The notes under the pieces are model-generated. The model made no database searches and had not been told where the DNA came from. It was given only the letters and a program-made list of their open reading frames with translations. From contig JAJSSI010000013.1 of NCBI GenBank assembly GCA_031841125.1, positions 81,011 to 145,010 of the forward strand: a stretch of DNA of 64,000 nucleotides, given 5' to 3'. Source of the stretch: Acanthococcus lagerstroemiae (Eukaryota; Arthropoda; Insecta; Hemiptera; Eriococcidae). Of the stretch, positions 32,093 through 44,100 are shown one piece after another. Position numbers and translations under genes: made by a program. Every line of letters starts with the position of its first letter. Position 1 is the first letter of the stretch.

Positions 32093-33041
32093 CGTTCAAC
32101 GCACATTAAACAACACAGTTTTAGTAATGATAACATTAGTACAGGTTACTACCTACATCTGTACATCACAACCAATTTCATGATGAGATTACGTATGCGT
32201 ATGTGAAGTGACATGTCGGGACCTGAAATTGGTTATCTTTGGAAAGAGTAGTGCAAAACTGCAAATATGTATGTATGTATGTACATAGAGTACATATGGT
32301 ACTCCTTACCAAGCGATTTTACCCTAGAATACAAAGGTGTGTAAAAAATTACACATAGACTAAACAGGGGGATTCTACAAAGGTGTGTAATTTTTTACAC
32401 ATCTATGTATTTTGACAAAATGCAAATACAAAGGTGTGTAATATTGTATACACTTTGCCTAGGGCGTGTATATTATTACATACCTTTGTACATATTTTGT
32501 ACATGGGGGTCAGGGGGGTCAGTGGCGCAGCGGGGAAGGCTCAGCCCCCTTCTCGTCAATTTTTCTTTTTTATCCGCCCGATTTTAATAATTTTTGGTAT
32601 AGACCATAGTGAAATTTTTGGCCTTGCCAAAAGTCTTGGGAGTGCTGCGACTGGTCCGGCCCCCCTCCTCTTTCATTCGCCATCTGCCAGCCCCCGTCCT
32701 ATAGATCTCCTTTTTTTTTTTTTTAACCTACAAAACGATAATTTTTTTACTTTTGTTATAAGCTTTTATTCAACTTACTCACCAGCCACTGAGAGCAGCC
32801 CTTGCGTCTTAAATTATTTTTGTTACCTATTTTACATTATCTGATTTTTGGAGATTTTTAGCTTCAGTGGGGGAGACTCAGCTCCCTTCACTTTTTCGAC
32901 CGATTTCTATATAATGTTTTTGGATAGATTTATCCATTTCAATTGTCTAATTGCTTGTGTTCCTTTTCATTCATTCCGCCCATACAAAAATTCTATAGAG
33001 TAGAGGACTTTTTGATTATGCAACTCTCGGGTTCGGTCTTC

Positions 33042-33078
33042 AGTAGTATTAGTAGTAGTAGTAGTAGTAGTAGTAGTA
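33042..33078 (+). repeat. (AGT)n microsatellite
   Basis: About twelve AGT units with one interruption, in the piggyBac 5' region. Confidence 0.85.
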
Positions 33079-33681
33079 CAGGTGCACGGAGCAGTCATTT
33101 CCTCGTCATAAGTAAGAAAGAAGGATCTGAGTGCATACGTAGCAGGAAGTTTTTAGAACTGCCACACTCGGACTTCGTTTCATCACGGAGCCGTCTTGGG
33201 CAATGTACTTGGCGGGTTTGCGAGGCGTTGTCATTTAAAAAAAATAAAATAAAATACAGCCTTGACTGTCGATAAATTTTTACGTTACAGAATCTGATTT
33301 TTTCTTCATGAGCATGTAATATTCTTTTTACGATAGTCGACCCATCTACAGGGTATAGGCCTTCTCTCTAATAGGAGGTTTCAGGTCATACAACTCCGTG
33401 GTGACCAAGTCCAACTTGGAGAGGGCCAACGCCACGTGCACTCCTGGTATGAATGTTCATGTTCACCCATCCAGGTAGTGATCACGTTCGAAGCTGCTTA
33501 ACTTCGTTATCTATAACGACAACGAAGGAAAGCAGCATAACCACCGCTGCCGACTATTATAATCCTTACTAGGCAAAAAATTTTTGAGGCGGTATGGGAC
33601 ATGTCGTTAGTCGGCTCATATCACGTTGTCCCTCAGTACCTTATTAACCTTTTTTAAAAACTTTATAATGAGCTCTGTACC

Positions 33682-35604
33682 TCTGTACCCGAGAACGACG
33701 ACTTTGCTCGCAATCTCTGCAGCGACCTGCTGGAACCAGTTCAAGACAACTACTCAGATGTCCAAAGTGACACCGCTGAAGGAGACCATCTTTTTACAGA
33801 CGAAGAAGAAGACGATGAAATCGACTCGGAAGTCACCAACACCCAGCCTCGCAAACCCGCGAAGTACATTGCCCGAGACGGCTCCGAGTGGTCAACCGCA
33901 GGTCCTCGCTATGACCTGCAGAACTCGCCACCAATCAGCATCATTGTCCCTCGACTACGAAGTCCTGCAGCCAAAGCAGCAACCTCCTCCGCCGAGTTTC
34001 TGAACCTGTTTCTCACAGAGCAGCTCATCAACCACATTGTTGCTTGCACCAACGAAGAAATTATCATCCGGGCGCAACGGTATACCACCAAGCAGTACCA
34101 CACCGGCCCGACCAACCCAATAGAGATCAAGGCGCTGATTGGGCTGCTCATACTGGCGGGTGCTGAGAAAGCCTATCATCGCGGCACGAGGGACCTTTAG
34201 TCCAACATCTTCGGCCCCAGCTGCTATCGCGCCACGATGCTGATTAATCGAGCGGAGTTCCTCCTACTGTGACTCCAGTTCGATCACAAGGGAACTCGCG
34301 GGGACCAGTTGGCAGACAAATTCGGACACTTCCAGCGAGGTATGGACGTCGTTTACTGCATCGTGCTGGGAGCATTACGAGCCGAGCAGTCATCTGTGTA
34401 TCGACGAGACAGTGTACGGTTTTCGGGGGAACTGTGGGTTTAAAACCTAGATTCCCTCAAAACCGGAGAAATTCGGAGTCAAGATGATCTCGCTGTGCGA
34501 CGCGCGGACTTTCTACTACTTAAATAGCGTTCCATACCTCGGAGCGGACCGGCCAGTACCAGCACCGTTGGCCAGCCAAGAGGAGTCGTCTCATCTGCAA
34601 CCATCCAGGAGCCGTAGTCGACAGCCCCAACCGCAACCATCCGGAAGCCGCAAGCGACAGCGGCCAAAGTCTGTACCTGCTGCCAGTAAGCAAACACGTA
34701 TCACGACAGCGGCAGCAGTGGCGGAGGCAGGTGATGCACCTGCAGCATCAGCAGACAGTAACGAGAGGCAGAAAGTGATGAAGGCAACAACACTGGCACT
34801 GCAGATCATTGAACCGTACGTTGGGAAAAAAAGAACGATCACCTGTGACAATTGGTTCGGTTCCGCCCAACTCGCTAAGGCCTTTCAAGAACGAAACCTC
34901 AACATTGTCTGCACTATGCGGAAAACAAAAAAAGAAGTTCCACAAGCCTTCCTGTCTGCTGGTGCCGCAATGTCGAAAAAAGCAAGTTCGCCTTCCAGAA
35001 CCAGATGATGCTCACGTCTTTTATCCCTAAGCCGCGACGCATCGTCCTCCTCCTATCGACACTTCACAACAGGCCACTAATCGACGCTGCCACCAACAAA
35101 CCAGAAGTGATCCTGTATTATAATCAAAATAAAGGCGATTTCGACTGTTTCAATGGAATGGTGAGTCTAAGAACCACTGTCAGAAAGACCCGTCGCTGGC
35201 CGCTTCGCTGTTTTTATGGTCTTCTGGATGCGGCATGTATGAACGCGTACATCCTGTACAGAAAATCCAACGAATATCTTCCGGGGAGGCAGGTTCAAGC
35301 ACGGAACGAGTTCATGCGGAAGTTATTTACCCAATACACTCGGTTGAAGCTGGAAAATCAAAATTTGCCAACCCGACTGAAAATTGTCATCCGTGACTTT
35401 CGTCAGAATGCCTTCGACGAGAGGCCTGCAGTAACTGAAGCTGACCAGCCAGCCAGTCGAGGCTCAGGGTCGGTGTGCTATTTGCAAAGAAGCAGCATTA
35501 GGACAGAGGGCGAAAAAAGCCACACAAGTATGTACGCTTTGTGGTGCCAATATTTTTGGCACCCACTATGATAAACTTGTAACTTGCACCAACTGTGCGC
35601 AATA
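33682..35604 (+). pseudogene. piggyBac transposase (DDE_Tnp_1_7), decayed
   Basis: It starts in an acidic N-terminal part (PENDDFARNLCSDLLEPVQ), then EFLNLFLTEQLINHIVACTN and IEIKALIGLLILAG. A TAG follows where DLW is expected, then CYRATMLINRAEFLL. The first catalytic D is in LCIDETVYGFRG, the second in TCDNWFGSAQLAKAF, the third in YYNQNKGDFDCFNGM. RKTRRWPLRCFYGLLDAAC marks the conserved C-terminal fold. The cysteine-rich tail ends the gene (CAICKEAALGQRAKKATQVC, CGANIF, CTNCAQ, TAA at 35604). At least three stops and several frameshifts are present. An S/R/Q- and A-rich stretch (34570-34760) looks like an insertion relative to typical piggyBac proteins. Confidence 0.88.
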
Positions 35605-35882
35605 AATTTCTGTTTCACAATTTTTTCATAGTCGCACTCACCAGTCTTCATCCCACAATAGTGTCAGAAATCAAAAATTGTAGGGCTGAGAGTTTGCAAA
35701 ATGGTTGAATGAGGTAGCTGCAATGTAAAGGTAGTAGATAAGGGTTAAGTCTTGAAAGTAGTAGCAGATTTGGATTTGGCACCTATAAAAATACCGAAAT
35801 TAATAACTTGTTCCAGTCAAACACTTCATATTTTATTCCCCCTTTTTCTATAAGAGTTAGATCTCAAAAAAATAGAAAATTT

Positions 35883-36091
35883 AATTTAGATTTGGCACAA
35901 AAAAAAAAAATAATAAAGAAGTGAAACTTCGAATACTGGGTAAAAAAACTGTGATCATGAGTAACCCTCCACCTGCAGGTAAAAACCTAATTTAGATTTG
36001 GCACAAAAAAAAAAAAAAAAAAAGGTGAAACTTCGAATACTGGGTAAAAAAACTGTGATCACGAATAACCCTCCACCTGCAGGTAAAAACC
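35883..36091. repeat. Tandem duplication, period 106 bp
   Basis: Two copies of a unit beginning AATTTAGATTTGGCAC, each followed by an A run and then AAACTTCGAATACTGGGT and ...CCTCCACCTGCAGGTAAAA. They are nearly identical except for the A-run length, so the duplication is recent. It lies between the piggyBac gene and its right end. Confidence 0.9.
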
Positions 36092-36911
36092 ATCGCCTGT
36101 CATCTCGCCCGACACAGATCCTGACGGAAATGATGTATTCTCGGTTCTTACTTCTCCACACCCCCCACCGACCGATTACTGTGAAGCCTTGACAAAGCTT
36201 CAACGCGCCGCGCCTGCCCCCCCCCCGGTCTTTCGTACATGACTGCTGTGCGGATATCCACAAGTTGGCAGCACTGTACAATTCGCTGCCTCGCGTCATG
36301 TAGCGTTCCCCTACTGCGTAGTAGCATAGTGCGTTCAGCGTTCAGTAAGTCAGTCAGCTTTAGGTTATGGTTAAGTTTGTTGTGTTGTCCATGTTCGTCG
36401 TCACCTGCTGCCTGCTACTAAATCATATAGGCCTGCGTCCTGTTTTTTCATTTTTTTTTATTGACGAGAAAGGGGTTGAGCCTCCCCCGCTGCGTCATGT
36501 AATAATGTACACGCCCCAGGCAGAGTGTATACAATATTACACACCTTTGTATTCTAGGGTTAATTCGAGATAGGTATAGAGTTTTGCGTGAGAAGAACAT
36601 TCGAAATGTAGAGTCTAAAATAACATTAGGCCTTATGGAGAGTGCAAGGGAATAAAATTTTCTCCAAGTTAACGAGGATTTCGAGATATAGGGTCTCGAG
36701 TTAACAAGGTTTTACTGTATCTTCCAGTTTTTATTGTACCAACTTGTTGAGTAACTGTTCATTGATGTGACTGACAGAAACCTCGAGGATGGTATTTTTC
36801 TTTGGCGGCGCCATCATACACAACGTGAAATTGTAATCACTGTTAATAATGTAACACTAATGATACTATAGTTACACACCGGTATAATGAGCCGCCATTT
36901 TGATTCTCCAT

Positions 36912-37090
36912 GTTTATGTAGAGCACTACAAAGAGGAGTATACTGGACCGCCATTTTGATTTCCACTCCGCCCATAGATGTTGAATCCGACTATGCACAG
37001 CCTGCCGCGTAGTCAATTCGGCATCAACGGGTAGAGTAGAAATCAAAATGGCGGTCCAGTATACTCGTGTTTATAGTGCTCTAGTTTATG
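36912..37090. mobile_element. Small MITE (165 bp) with 48-bp inverted repeats
   Basis: TAGAGCACTA...TAGTGCTCTA bound an almost fully palindromic element (36919-37083). Its arms share AGTATACTGGACCGCCATTT and ATTTC(C/T)ACT. It is flanked by GTTTATG(T) on both sides (36912-36918, 37084-37090), a 7-8 bp duplication compatible with a hAT relative. Confidence 0.85.
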
Positions 37091-37362
37091 TTGTTATCAT
37101 ACAATGCTATACGTTTTAAACATTCGCAATTATGAAATTAATTATTGTGTTGTAGCTCTAATTATGGTGAATGGTGAGAAATTAAGTAGATTTTCTTGCT
37201 GTTAACTCATTTGTATTCAAGTTATAGGTAGTATCTCTTCAGCTGAGTCTCAAATTCTCATTTCATGGTAAAACTATGGTTGGAAGTTCAGTTCAAGGCA
37301 AATGGTGTTCTCATAAAAATACGATAATCTTTGACCAAACTTGATGGTAACAAATGTGTATC

Positions 37363-37598
37363 TGTAAGAATATTCAATAAAAAAGGCACAGAGATTAATG
37401 TAAAGTCGTTTATTCGAATAATCAAAAACAGCAAGCAACTAGAACTGTACAAAAGTTAAACTTAGAGCACAAAAAAACGATGAAGCGCACCAAGCAAGAT
37501 GAACCACAGCTAAACCACAAGTGTTACATAGTGCTGGTTTTAGCTGCACTGACTACAATACGTCCGCTGGAGGGCTAAGGTGAACTGTATTTACAACA
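37363..37598 (-). repeat. Copia 3' LTR
   Basis: On the minus strand GAAGGAGGGAG (polypurine tract) is directly followed by TGTTGTAAATACAG and the LTR runs to ...TATTCTTACA. It contains AATAAA upstream of its end. The other LTR is not in the window because the element is truncated at its 5' side, so the inner border is clear but the outer border (37363) is inferred from the TG...CA rule. Confidence 0.6.
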
Positions 37599-38444
37599 CT
37601 CCCTCCTTCACCAAAGTGTGAAAGCCTACTGCAAGTGGATGGTGTCAATTCAGTGATAAAAGCCTGCAACAAATAATCAATTTCGTTATACCTTCTTTCT
37701 CTAATTTCCTGTCTCACCTTCTTTTCATTATTTTCCACAGTTCCTTCATTCTTCATTATATTTCTGGCTTGCTGGTGAGACAGCATAGGTGTTTCACAAG
37801 TTGTGCACCCACTCATCCCAAACCTTTTAAGGTTTTCCTCCACAAACTTGGTTTGATGAATAAAGATAGTACGTTCCTTTTCATCGCGTTCAATTTCTAT
37901 ACCGTCTAGGAATCTCTTTGGTTTACCTAAGTCAGTAATTTCAAATTCTTTATTTAGTCGTCTCTTTGTTTCTCGGATTTTATCATCACAGTTCTCAGCT
38001 ATTAGTATATCATCAACATATAAGAGCATAATCACATACTTGTCCTTGGCTTCTTTGTTGGTCCTTTGCCATCAGTAAATACAAGACTGAAAAGGGTATA
38101 CTTTAAATTCCATTTTTTCATGGGTACAGGTGAACTTCATGTACCATCTTTTGGGACTTACTTTTAAACCATAGAGAGCCTTCTCAGGTTTACATACGTT
38201 TTCACGTCTATCTTTTTCTAAGCATTTATAACCCTCAGGTATACGCATATATACTGGTTATTCTAAGTTCCCATTTCAAAAAATCTGTTTTTACATCCAA
38301 CTGATAAAGACTCAAACCAAATTTGTTAGCAACTGATAGAAGAAACCCAACATCACTAATTCTTGCTACTGGAGCATAGGTCTCTGTTTTATCATATAAA
38401 TTAGTGTCTTTAAAACCTTTTGATACAAGTCTTACTGTTGGCAT
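37599..38444 (-). pseudogene. Copia reverse transcriptase fragment
   Basis: Two pieces in different frames. 38235-38444 has VRLVSKGFKDTNLYDKTETY, APVARISDV and LYQLDVKTDFL (first catalytic D). 37599-38035 begins IMLLYVDDILIAENCDDKI (catalytic YVDD), then DLGKPKRFLDGIEIERD and IFIHQTKFVEENLKRFGM. The RNase H part is missing: after about 37700 the frame runs into the polypurine tract and LTR, indicating an internal deletion. It is a different copia family from the ones at 4 and 18 kb. Confidence 0.85.
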
Positions 38445-38604
38445 TTAGGGCGAGGGGAGGTTCGACCCCGAGTCCAGAAATGATATCGCAGGTACTCCAA
38501 TGAAATAAGGTAGCCAGATATAGATTGACATCGTATATTGTAAATAGTAATATAGGTATAGCGTCGTCATGAAGTACATTTGGTGTAATGTCCACACATT
38601 TTTG

Positions 38605-39781
38605 TTAGCAGTTGTTCAGTTGTCGATGCCGGAGCAACGGTAGGGGGGGGGGGGCATTAGTGCCTGCGATTTGAGCGTACGTAGGATTTGGTTGCACTAA
38701 AGCATCGTTAAGATGGGAGACGGTGCTGGCATTAGCCATAGAAGGTTGATGAACTTCGGGAGGAGCGGTACGTAAGTTCGATCTATTTGCGATATTGTTT
38801 TTTAGTTTCATGTAGATTGAGCAGCCTCGATAATTGGCGGTGTGCTCACCTTCACAGAGCCCGCACTTCGGTTTAGCCTCAAAGGGTTTCGTGCAAGTAC
38901 GATTATCATGTTCCTCCCCGCATTTGACGCAGACGGGGGGGGGGGAGCATGCAGTAAGTCCTTGTATGTCCATACTGTTGACAGCGCTGGCACTGCGCAA
39001 TGTCAGTACGAGGTCGCGGCGATTCAACGCGAACTTTTTGGTATAGCAGCGATCTAAGTTTGAAGATTGAACGATTAGTTTCGGTGGGTTCAAGGTCGAT
39101 AAAAAAGAGAGGAAGCGGCTCTTTGGAACGATAATTGCGGATATTAACGACGTTACGTACTTCGTATCCGATTTCGGTTAACGCGGTTTGAATTTCCGCC
39201 GTAGGAATTGTGTGATGAAGACCACGTATGACCACACGTAACGCTCGCTCAGTCTTCAGCTGGTAAGTGTAAAATTGCAGACTGCGATTTCTAAAGTCCC
39301 TTATAAGGGTGCGATAACTGTCAACTGTAGTGACTAGTATTTTAACCGATCCATTGGATAACGATTTGACGGTGAATTGGTCTTTAGGTATAATAGCTGT
39401 AATACTTTCGATCATTCCTCGATAATTTGTCACTGCGCGTACAAAGATTGGCGGCGGTTTCCGTTGATTAGTCGGTGTAGAGGGGACGGAGGAGGGCCTC
39501 TCCTCGTTCTGCGGTGTAGCGGTACTCGATTCAGTCAAGAGCGAATATTTGTTAGAAATTAGAATAGGTTGACTGGTAGACTTACCCTTAGCCCCTTTTG
39601 GTGGGGAGGGCGAGGTGTCGTTGATTTTTCGTTTTTTATTCGTTGCTTGCCATTGGAAGGATGTGAAGTCAGTGATTGGCGTCTGTCCGGTACATTTCTT
39701 ATTTGCGTTTTTGGCGGTAGATGATTTTTCGGTAGGTTTCTCGGTACTGGTGGACTTGAGGGCCTGCGATGAGTCAGGCAT
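38605..39781 (-). pseudogene. Jockey-type LINE ORF1 (nucleic-acid-binding Gag)
   Basis: The ORF starts MPDSSQALKSTSTEKPTEKS, has a basic and proline-rich linker, then a PRE_C2HC-like domain (LRVVIRGLHHTIPTAEIQTA, EIGYEVRNVVNIR, PLPLFFIDLEPTETN). Three zinc knuckles follow: CQRCQQYGHTRTYC, CVKCGEEHDNRTC and CGLCEGEHTANYRGC. The frame shifts in an 11-G run (38935-38945) between the first and second knuckle. Upstream lies a leader with a tandem repeat. ORF2 (endonuclease-RT) does not follow; the sequence ends near 38600 against the copia fragment. Confidence 0.85.
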
Positions 39782-39927
39782 GACTCTGCAAGTTCCCCAA
39801 AGGGGGAAGCGGCCGCGTGGGGTAACGACTCAAAAATTGTTAGCAATATACAATTTATGTGAGGTAGAAGTTAAGTTAAAAGCAAGAAATAGCACGCACG
39901 GTATGTAACACCAGATATCTCAACAGC

Positions 39928-39985
39928 GAGCGCAGGCGACAACACGGCTTGCATACGAGCGCAGATAACAACACGACTTGCATCG
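39928..39985 (-). repeat. 29-bp tandem repeat in the LINE leader
   Basis: GAGCGCAG followed by R(C/T)AACAACACGRCTTGCAT occurs twice (from 39928 and 39957). Repeated 5' leaders are typical of jockey-type LINEs, which carry internal promoters there. Confidence 0.6.
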
Positions 39986-40010
39986 ACGCCAAGTAATCGA
40001 TAACTGTATA

Positions 40011-40241
40011 ATCCCAGTTTAACAAAAAAATAGGAACACATAATATAAATCACTATTCATGAACACATAATGTAAGTCACTATTCATAATCTGAGGAAAC
40101 ATATCAAACCAACTAATTATAAAAAGTAAAATGAAATTATAAACAAAAATTGAGAATTTTAGAATCTTGTGTGATCCCAGTTTAACAAAAGTATGAACAC
40201 ATAATATAAATCACTATTCATGAACACATAATAGCTGTAAG
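40011..40241. repeat. 164-bp tandem repeat, left part
   Basis: ATCCCAGTTTAACAAAA starts copies at 40011 and 40174. The second copy is interrupted at 40241 by a hAT-like insertion and resumes at 46839. Units share ACATAATATAAATCACTATT and CATAATCTGAG. Confidence 0.8.
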
Positions 40242-40782
40242 TAGGGCAAGTATTTTTATGACATTGCATATTTTTTCCTGCGGCACCCTATCCTACATTT
40301 TCGAGTTTGTTTTGCGATTCCTGCAATTCTAGGACGAAGGGTGAAATTTTATAGTGCCTATTTTTGCATATTTTAGTATACAATGCATAAATGTGCATAT
40401 TTTTGACAAAATAACAGCATATTTTCCTGTTTTTAGGGCATATTTCGTATTTTTAGCGTATATTCAACAAACAAGTATTTAAAATATGGCAAAAAACTAA
40501 AATTATGTGGTATGAACTCAAAAGAAAGACTTTGAAAGATGCAAATTTTTTATTTTTGTAAACTTTTGTTGGGGTTTCTATTTTTAAAAAATGAAAATTT
40601 TTTTGTAGAACGTTCTTTTAGTATCCTCAAAAGTGCACTGCGAGAAAATCAACGCGGAATGCTTGTCGAAAATTTAAAACAACATTTAGTCATTTCTTGT
40701 TATGAAATGTTATAATTGTAATTATTGTGAACAAATTAATATTATGATATCATACATTTTTCTTGTTGAATTTTAAATTCGT

Positions 40783-41006
40783 TGTTCGGAGAAATAACGG
40801 TACAGCGAGTCTTATCTACAACAGCTGATCGAAGCAGCTGATTACGGAGCTTTATTGCATGTCAGTTTATGTATAATCGTAGTATAGTATGTTTTTCTGT
40901 TATGAGTTGTAGTCGAATTTAAATGTCTTTTTGTTTTTCGTGTAAATAGTGAATAAAGCTCGTGAATTAATTTTCGTAGCCATTTGTTAACCAATTCCAA
41001 CTTCCA
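40783..41006 (+). repeat. BEL 5' LTR
   Basis: It starts TGTTCGGAGAAATAACGG and ends CCAACTTCCA. GTGAATAAAGCTCG near the end contains the poly(A) signal. Confidence 0.95.
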
Positions 41007-41008
41007 TG

Positions 41009-41022
41009 TGGTCCTCCGAGCC
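41009..41022 (+). other. BEL primer binding site
   Basis: TGGTCCTCCGAGCC lies 2 nt after the 5' LTR and begins with the complement of CCA. The tRNA it pairs with was not identified. Confidence 0.6.
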
Positions 41023-41141
41023 TGATGCCTAAATGCCAGGCAATTTAATGACGATTTAATAATGCGAGCATCGTAAGTAATCAACATACTGTTGAAAACC
41101 GTTTTCATGTTTTGATCGGCATACCGTCGATAACCGAACCC

Positions 41142-44100
41142 ATGATGTCTCAACCGCAAGTTTTGAAAGATGTGAATGGCTTCACGCCAGTTGATCGAGC
41201 TCTGCGAGCTACCAAGCGAAACCTGATCAGGATCAAGGAGTTCGTAGACACCAACCGAACCTCACCGTTCTCAAATGAGTTGTATGCTAAGTTCGAAATA
41301 GCCAAAACCGAGCTAACAAAGGAGCTTTCGAAATGCGAAGATTCCGTAACCACGCTGTTGTCACTGATCGATAATTTGCCAGCTGAGAAGCAGCAGGCAG
41401 CCGAGGACGAAGTCTTCAAACAAAACGATGAATACCAGGAGTTAATCCGGAATAGTTTAGCCAAGATCGAAGTAGTTTTAGCCAACCGTAATGTAGCGAT
41501 TTCCAATTCTCGTGAATCATTAAATGCCAGTTTTCGTGAAACAACTGAGTCTACAGCTACAGTTAAGTACCCGAAAATACCTATTCCGATGTTCGATGGT
41601 GATATCCGAAAATTTCAGGAATTCAAAGCCCTGTTCGCCAACATGGTCCATAACGATTTGTCGATGCCACCAGTAAAAAAGCTCTGGTACCTGAAAGATG
41701 CATTAAGCCAAGGTGAAGCCGCCGTTCTAGTTCGAGACATTAGCCTAAGCGAGGAAGCTTACACAGAGGCTTGGAACCGACTCCTCGAAAGGTATGACAA
41801 CAAACGTGCTATTATTTCCGCTCACTTAAACGATCTGTTGTCTGTGCAGAAAATCAAAAGCGAAGTACAGTTACGAGCTCTGTTAAACGCTGTAGATGGA
41901 GCTCTACGAGGGCTGAAAGTTTGCGGAGTGGACACTGATAAATGGTCAGTGTTGATATCGTATTTTGTAACCTCCAAGTTGGATGACAGAACGCGGCGAG
42001 ACTGGGAAAATACGATCACCGATAATTCGTGTTACCCGAGCTATAAAACAGTAGCGAAGTTCTTGAACAACCGTGCGATCAACTGCGAATCGAAAAACTT
42101 TGAGAAGAGCTCAGAATCATCCGCGCCAAAAATCGAGAGGAAAGTTGACATCAAAAAGTCGTCATTCAGCACAGCTGCCAAACCAGCTACCAATACCAAA
42201 GTATGTATCGCATGCGGTGCCTCTCACTTACTAATCGAGTGCAATGAATTTCTAGCTAAGTCACCAATTGAGCGGTTTGAGTTAGTCAAGTCGAAAAGGC
42301 TGTGTTTTAACTGTTTTGGTGCGACGCATGGTTCGATAAGCTGCAAGAAAGACAAGGTTTGCAAACACTGTGCAAAGAAACATCACTCTTTGTTACATCG
42401 AGACACTGCCAGTGCGAAGCTGAATTCTCCGTCTGAGCCGTCAAAGGCAGTGCCTGCCGAGTTACAAAAAGCTGATGTATCCGCCCCTGCTGCAGCAACC
42501 GGCACCAGCATGTCATGTAACGTCTCTTCGAGTAGGAAAACACTCTGGATCCCATCTGCAGTTGTCCAGTTTCAAGCTGGAAGTGTAACCGGACTAGCTC
42601 GCGTACTGTTAGATAGTTGTTCACAACCTACACTTGTATCTAACTCCTTTGTAAAGAGTTTCAGGCTGCATACCTATCGTGCTCCATACGCAACCAAAAT
42701 AAAAGGAGTAGGCGATGTGATTGTCGAGTCAGATCAGCTATGTGCTCTCACGCTGATTTCCCGTACAAGCTCGTTTTCGCTGGAAATTGAAGCTGATGTT
42801 GTTCCTGCCAAAACGTTATCACATACCGTTAACCAAGCTTCGTGTAAGTCGATTTTTGAAACGTTATCAATGTATCAAATGGCAGACCCTGCATTTGAAA
42901 AACCGGTGGTAAATATGCCTCATGTAGATCTAATTATTGGCAGTGAATATTTCGAGAAAATTATCCTCAATGAAACGAAAGCTGCAGGCAGTGCGACCTT
43001 ACGTAACACTCACTTTGGCTGGGTGCTATCTGGTGCGGTGTACGAACCTAACCCTCATGATGTAGTTTACTCCAATTATGCGACATCGAATTTCTCTGAT
43101 GTAGATGACCAGATAGCGAAATTTTGGAAGCTAGAAGAAGTGCCTTCCTCCCCAGTGACTAGCAGTGAAAATGAGAGATGCTTAGCTCATTTTGAGAGTA
43201 CGTTCATTCGAAATTCTGATGGTCGTTTTAATGTTCGCCTCCCTCTCAAAGTACCTAAAGAAGAGGTCACAGAAAATCGGCGACGGGCGCTCTCTAGTTT
43301 ACTCGGTTTGGAACGAACTCTAGATGCTGGCACTAAGGCCATGTATGTTGAATTTATGAGGGAATACGAGCAGCTAGGTCACATGTCCATTGTTCCAGAG
43401 AGTGATCTAAGCTTACCTTCCTACCACATTCCCCATAGAGCCGTGATTCGCCCTGATAGCCTAACCACCAAATTAAGAGTAGTCTTTAACGCATCCAGTA
43501 ATGATGGAAAAGGCTTATCACTAAATGAAGCCTGTTTAACTGGACCTAATGTTCAGCCCGAGCTGTTCGATACGCTGATCCGATTTCGAATGTTTAAAGT
43601 AGCAGTATGTGCGGACATCGAAAAAATGTACCGTCAGGTGTTGATCAATGAAACGGATAGGGATCTTCAGCGCATTTACTGGAGAGAGAGTCCTGATCAA
43701 CCTATACGCGAATACCGTTTAAACACAGTGACGTACGGAACGGTTCCCGCGTCTTTTTTGGCAACGAAGTGTTTAGATGTTTTAGCCAAAGAAGCTGAAA
43801 GCGAATCCCCAGAAGCTGCTAAATCCATATCCAAGTCGTTTTACATGGATGATTATTTGGGTGGACATGATTCTTCTGAGCAAGCGGTAGCACTGATGCA
43901 AGTTATTGATAAAAAATTGCGCTCTGCTGGGTTTGTTTTACGAAAATATGTTTCTAATGACCCGATGTTTTTGGAGGCTTTCTCCAAAGCTAAATCAGTA
44001 GACACGGAAGAAATCAAGTGCTTGTTCAACGAGAAGGAGGCTCCTAGCGTACTAGGGTTAATCTGGGACGCAAGATCAGACTACTTCAGTGTCAAGCTTA

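Larger units (their letters stand above)
32318..36563 (+). mobile_element. piggyBac-type transposon
   Basis: The ends read CCCTAGAATACAAAGGTGTG (from 32322) and the reverse complement ending at 36559. The right side is flanked by TTAA (36560-36563), the left by TTTA (32318-32321), a one-base decay of the same target. Long subterminal inverted repeats extend the similarity (TATACACTYTGCC, GCGCAGCGGGG...GGCTCA). The left end carries an extra stretch of about 97 bp with two more TACAAAGGTGTGTAA copies. A decayed transposase gene lies inside. Confidence 0.88.
31578..36719 (-). mobile_element. pogo-type element containing a piggyBac insertion
   Basis: The ends CAGTAAAACCTTGGTAACTCGA (left, from 31580) and its near-perfect reverse complement (right, to 36717) are flanked by TA on both sides (31578-31579, 36718-36719). 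Without the nested piggyBac the element is only about 0.9 kb. It keeps the N-terminal part of a pogo transposase, so it is an internally deleted copy that later received the piggyBac. Confidence 0.85.

Noticed and set aside
39559..39846. Proline-rich alternative ORF at the LINE start
   Set aside because: Overlaps LINE ORF1 in another frame; the ORF1 frame carries the conserved domains.
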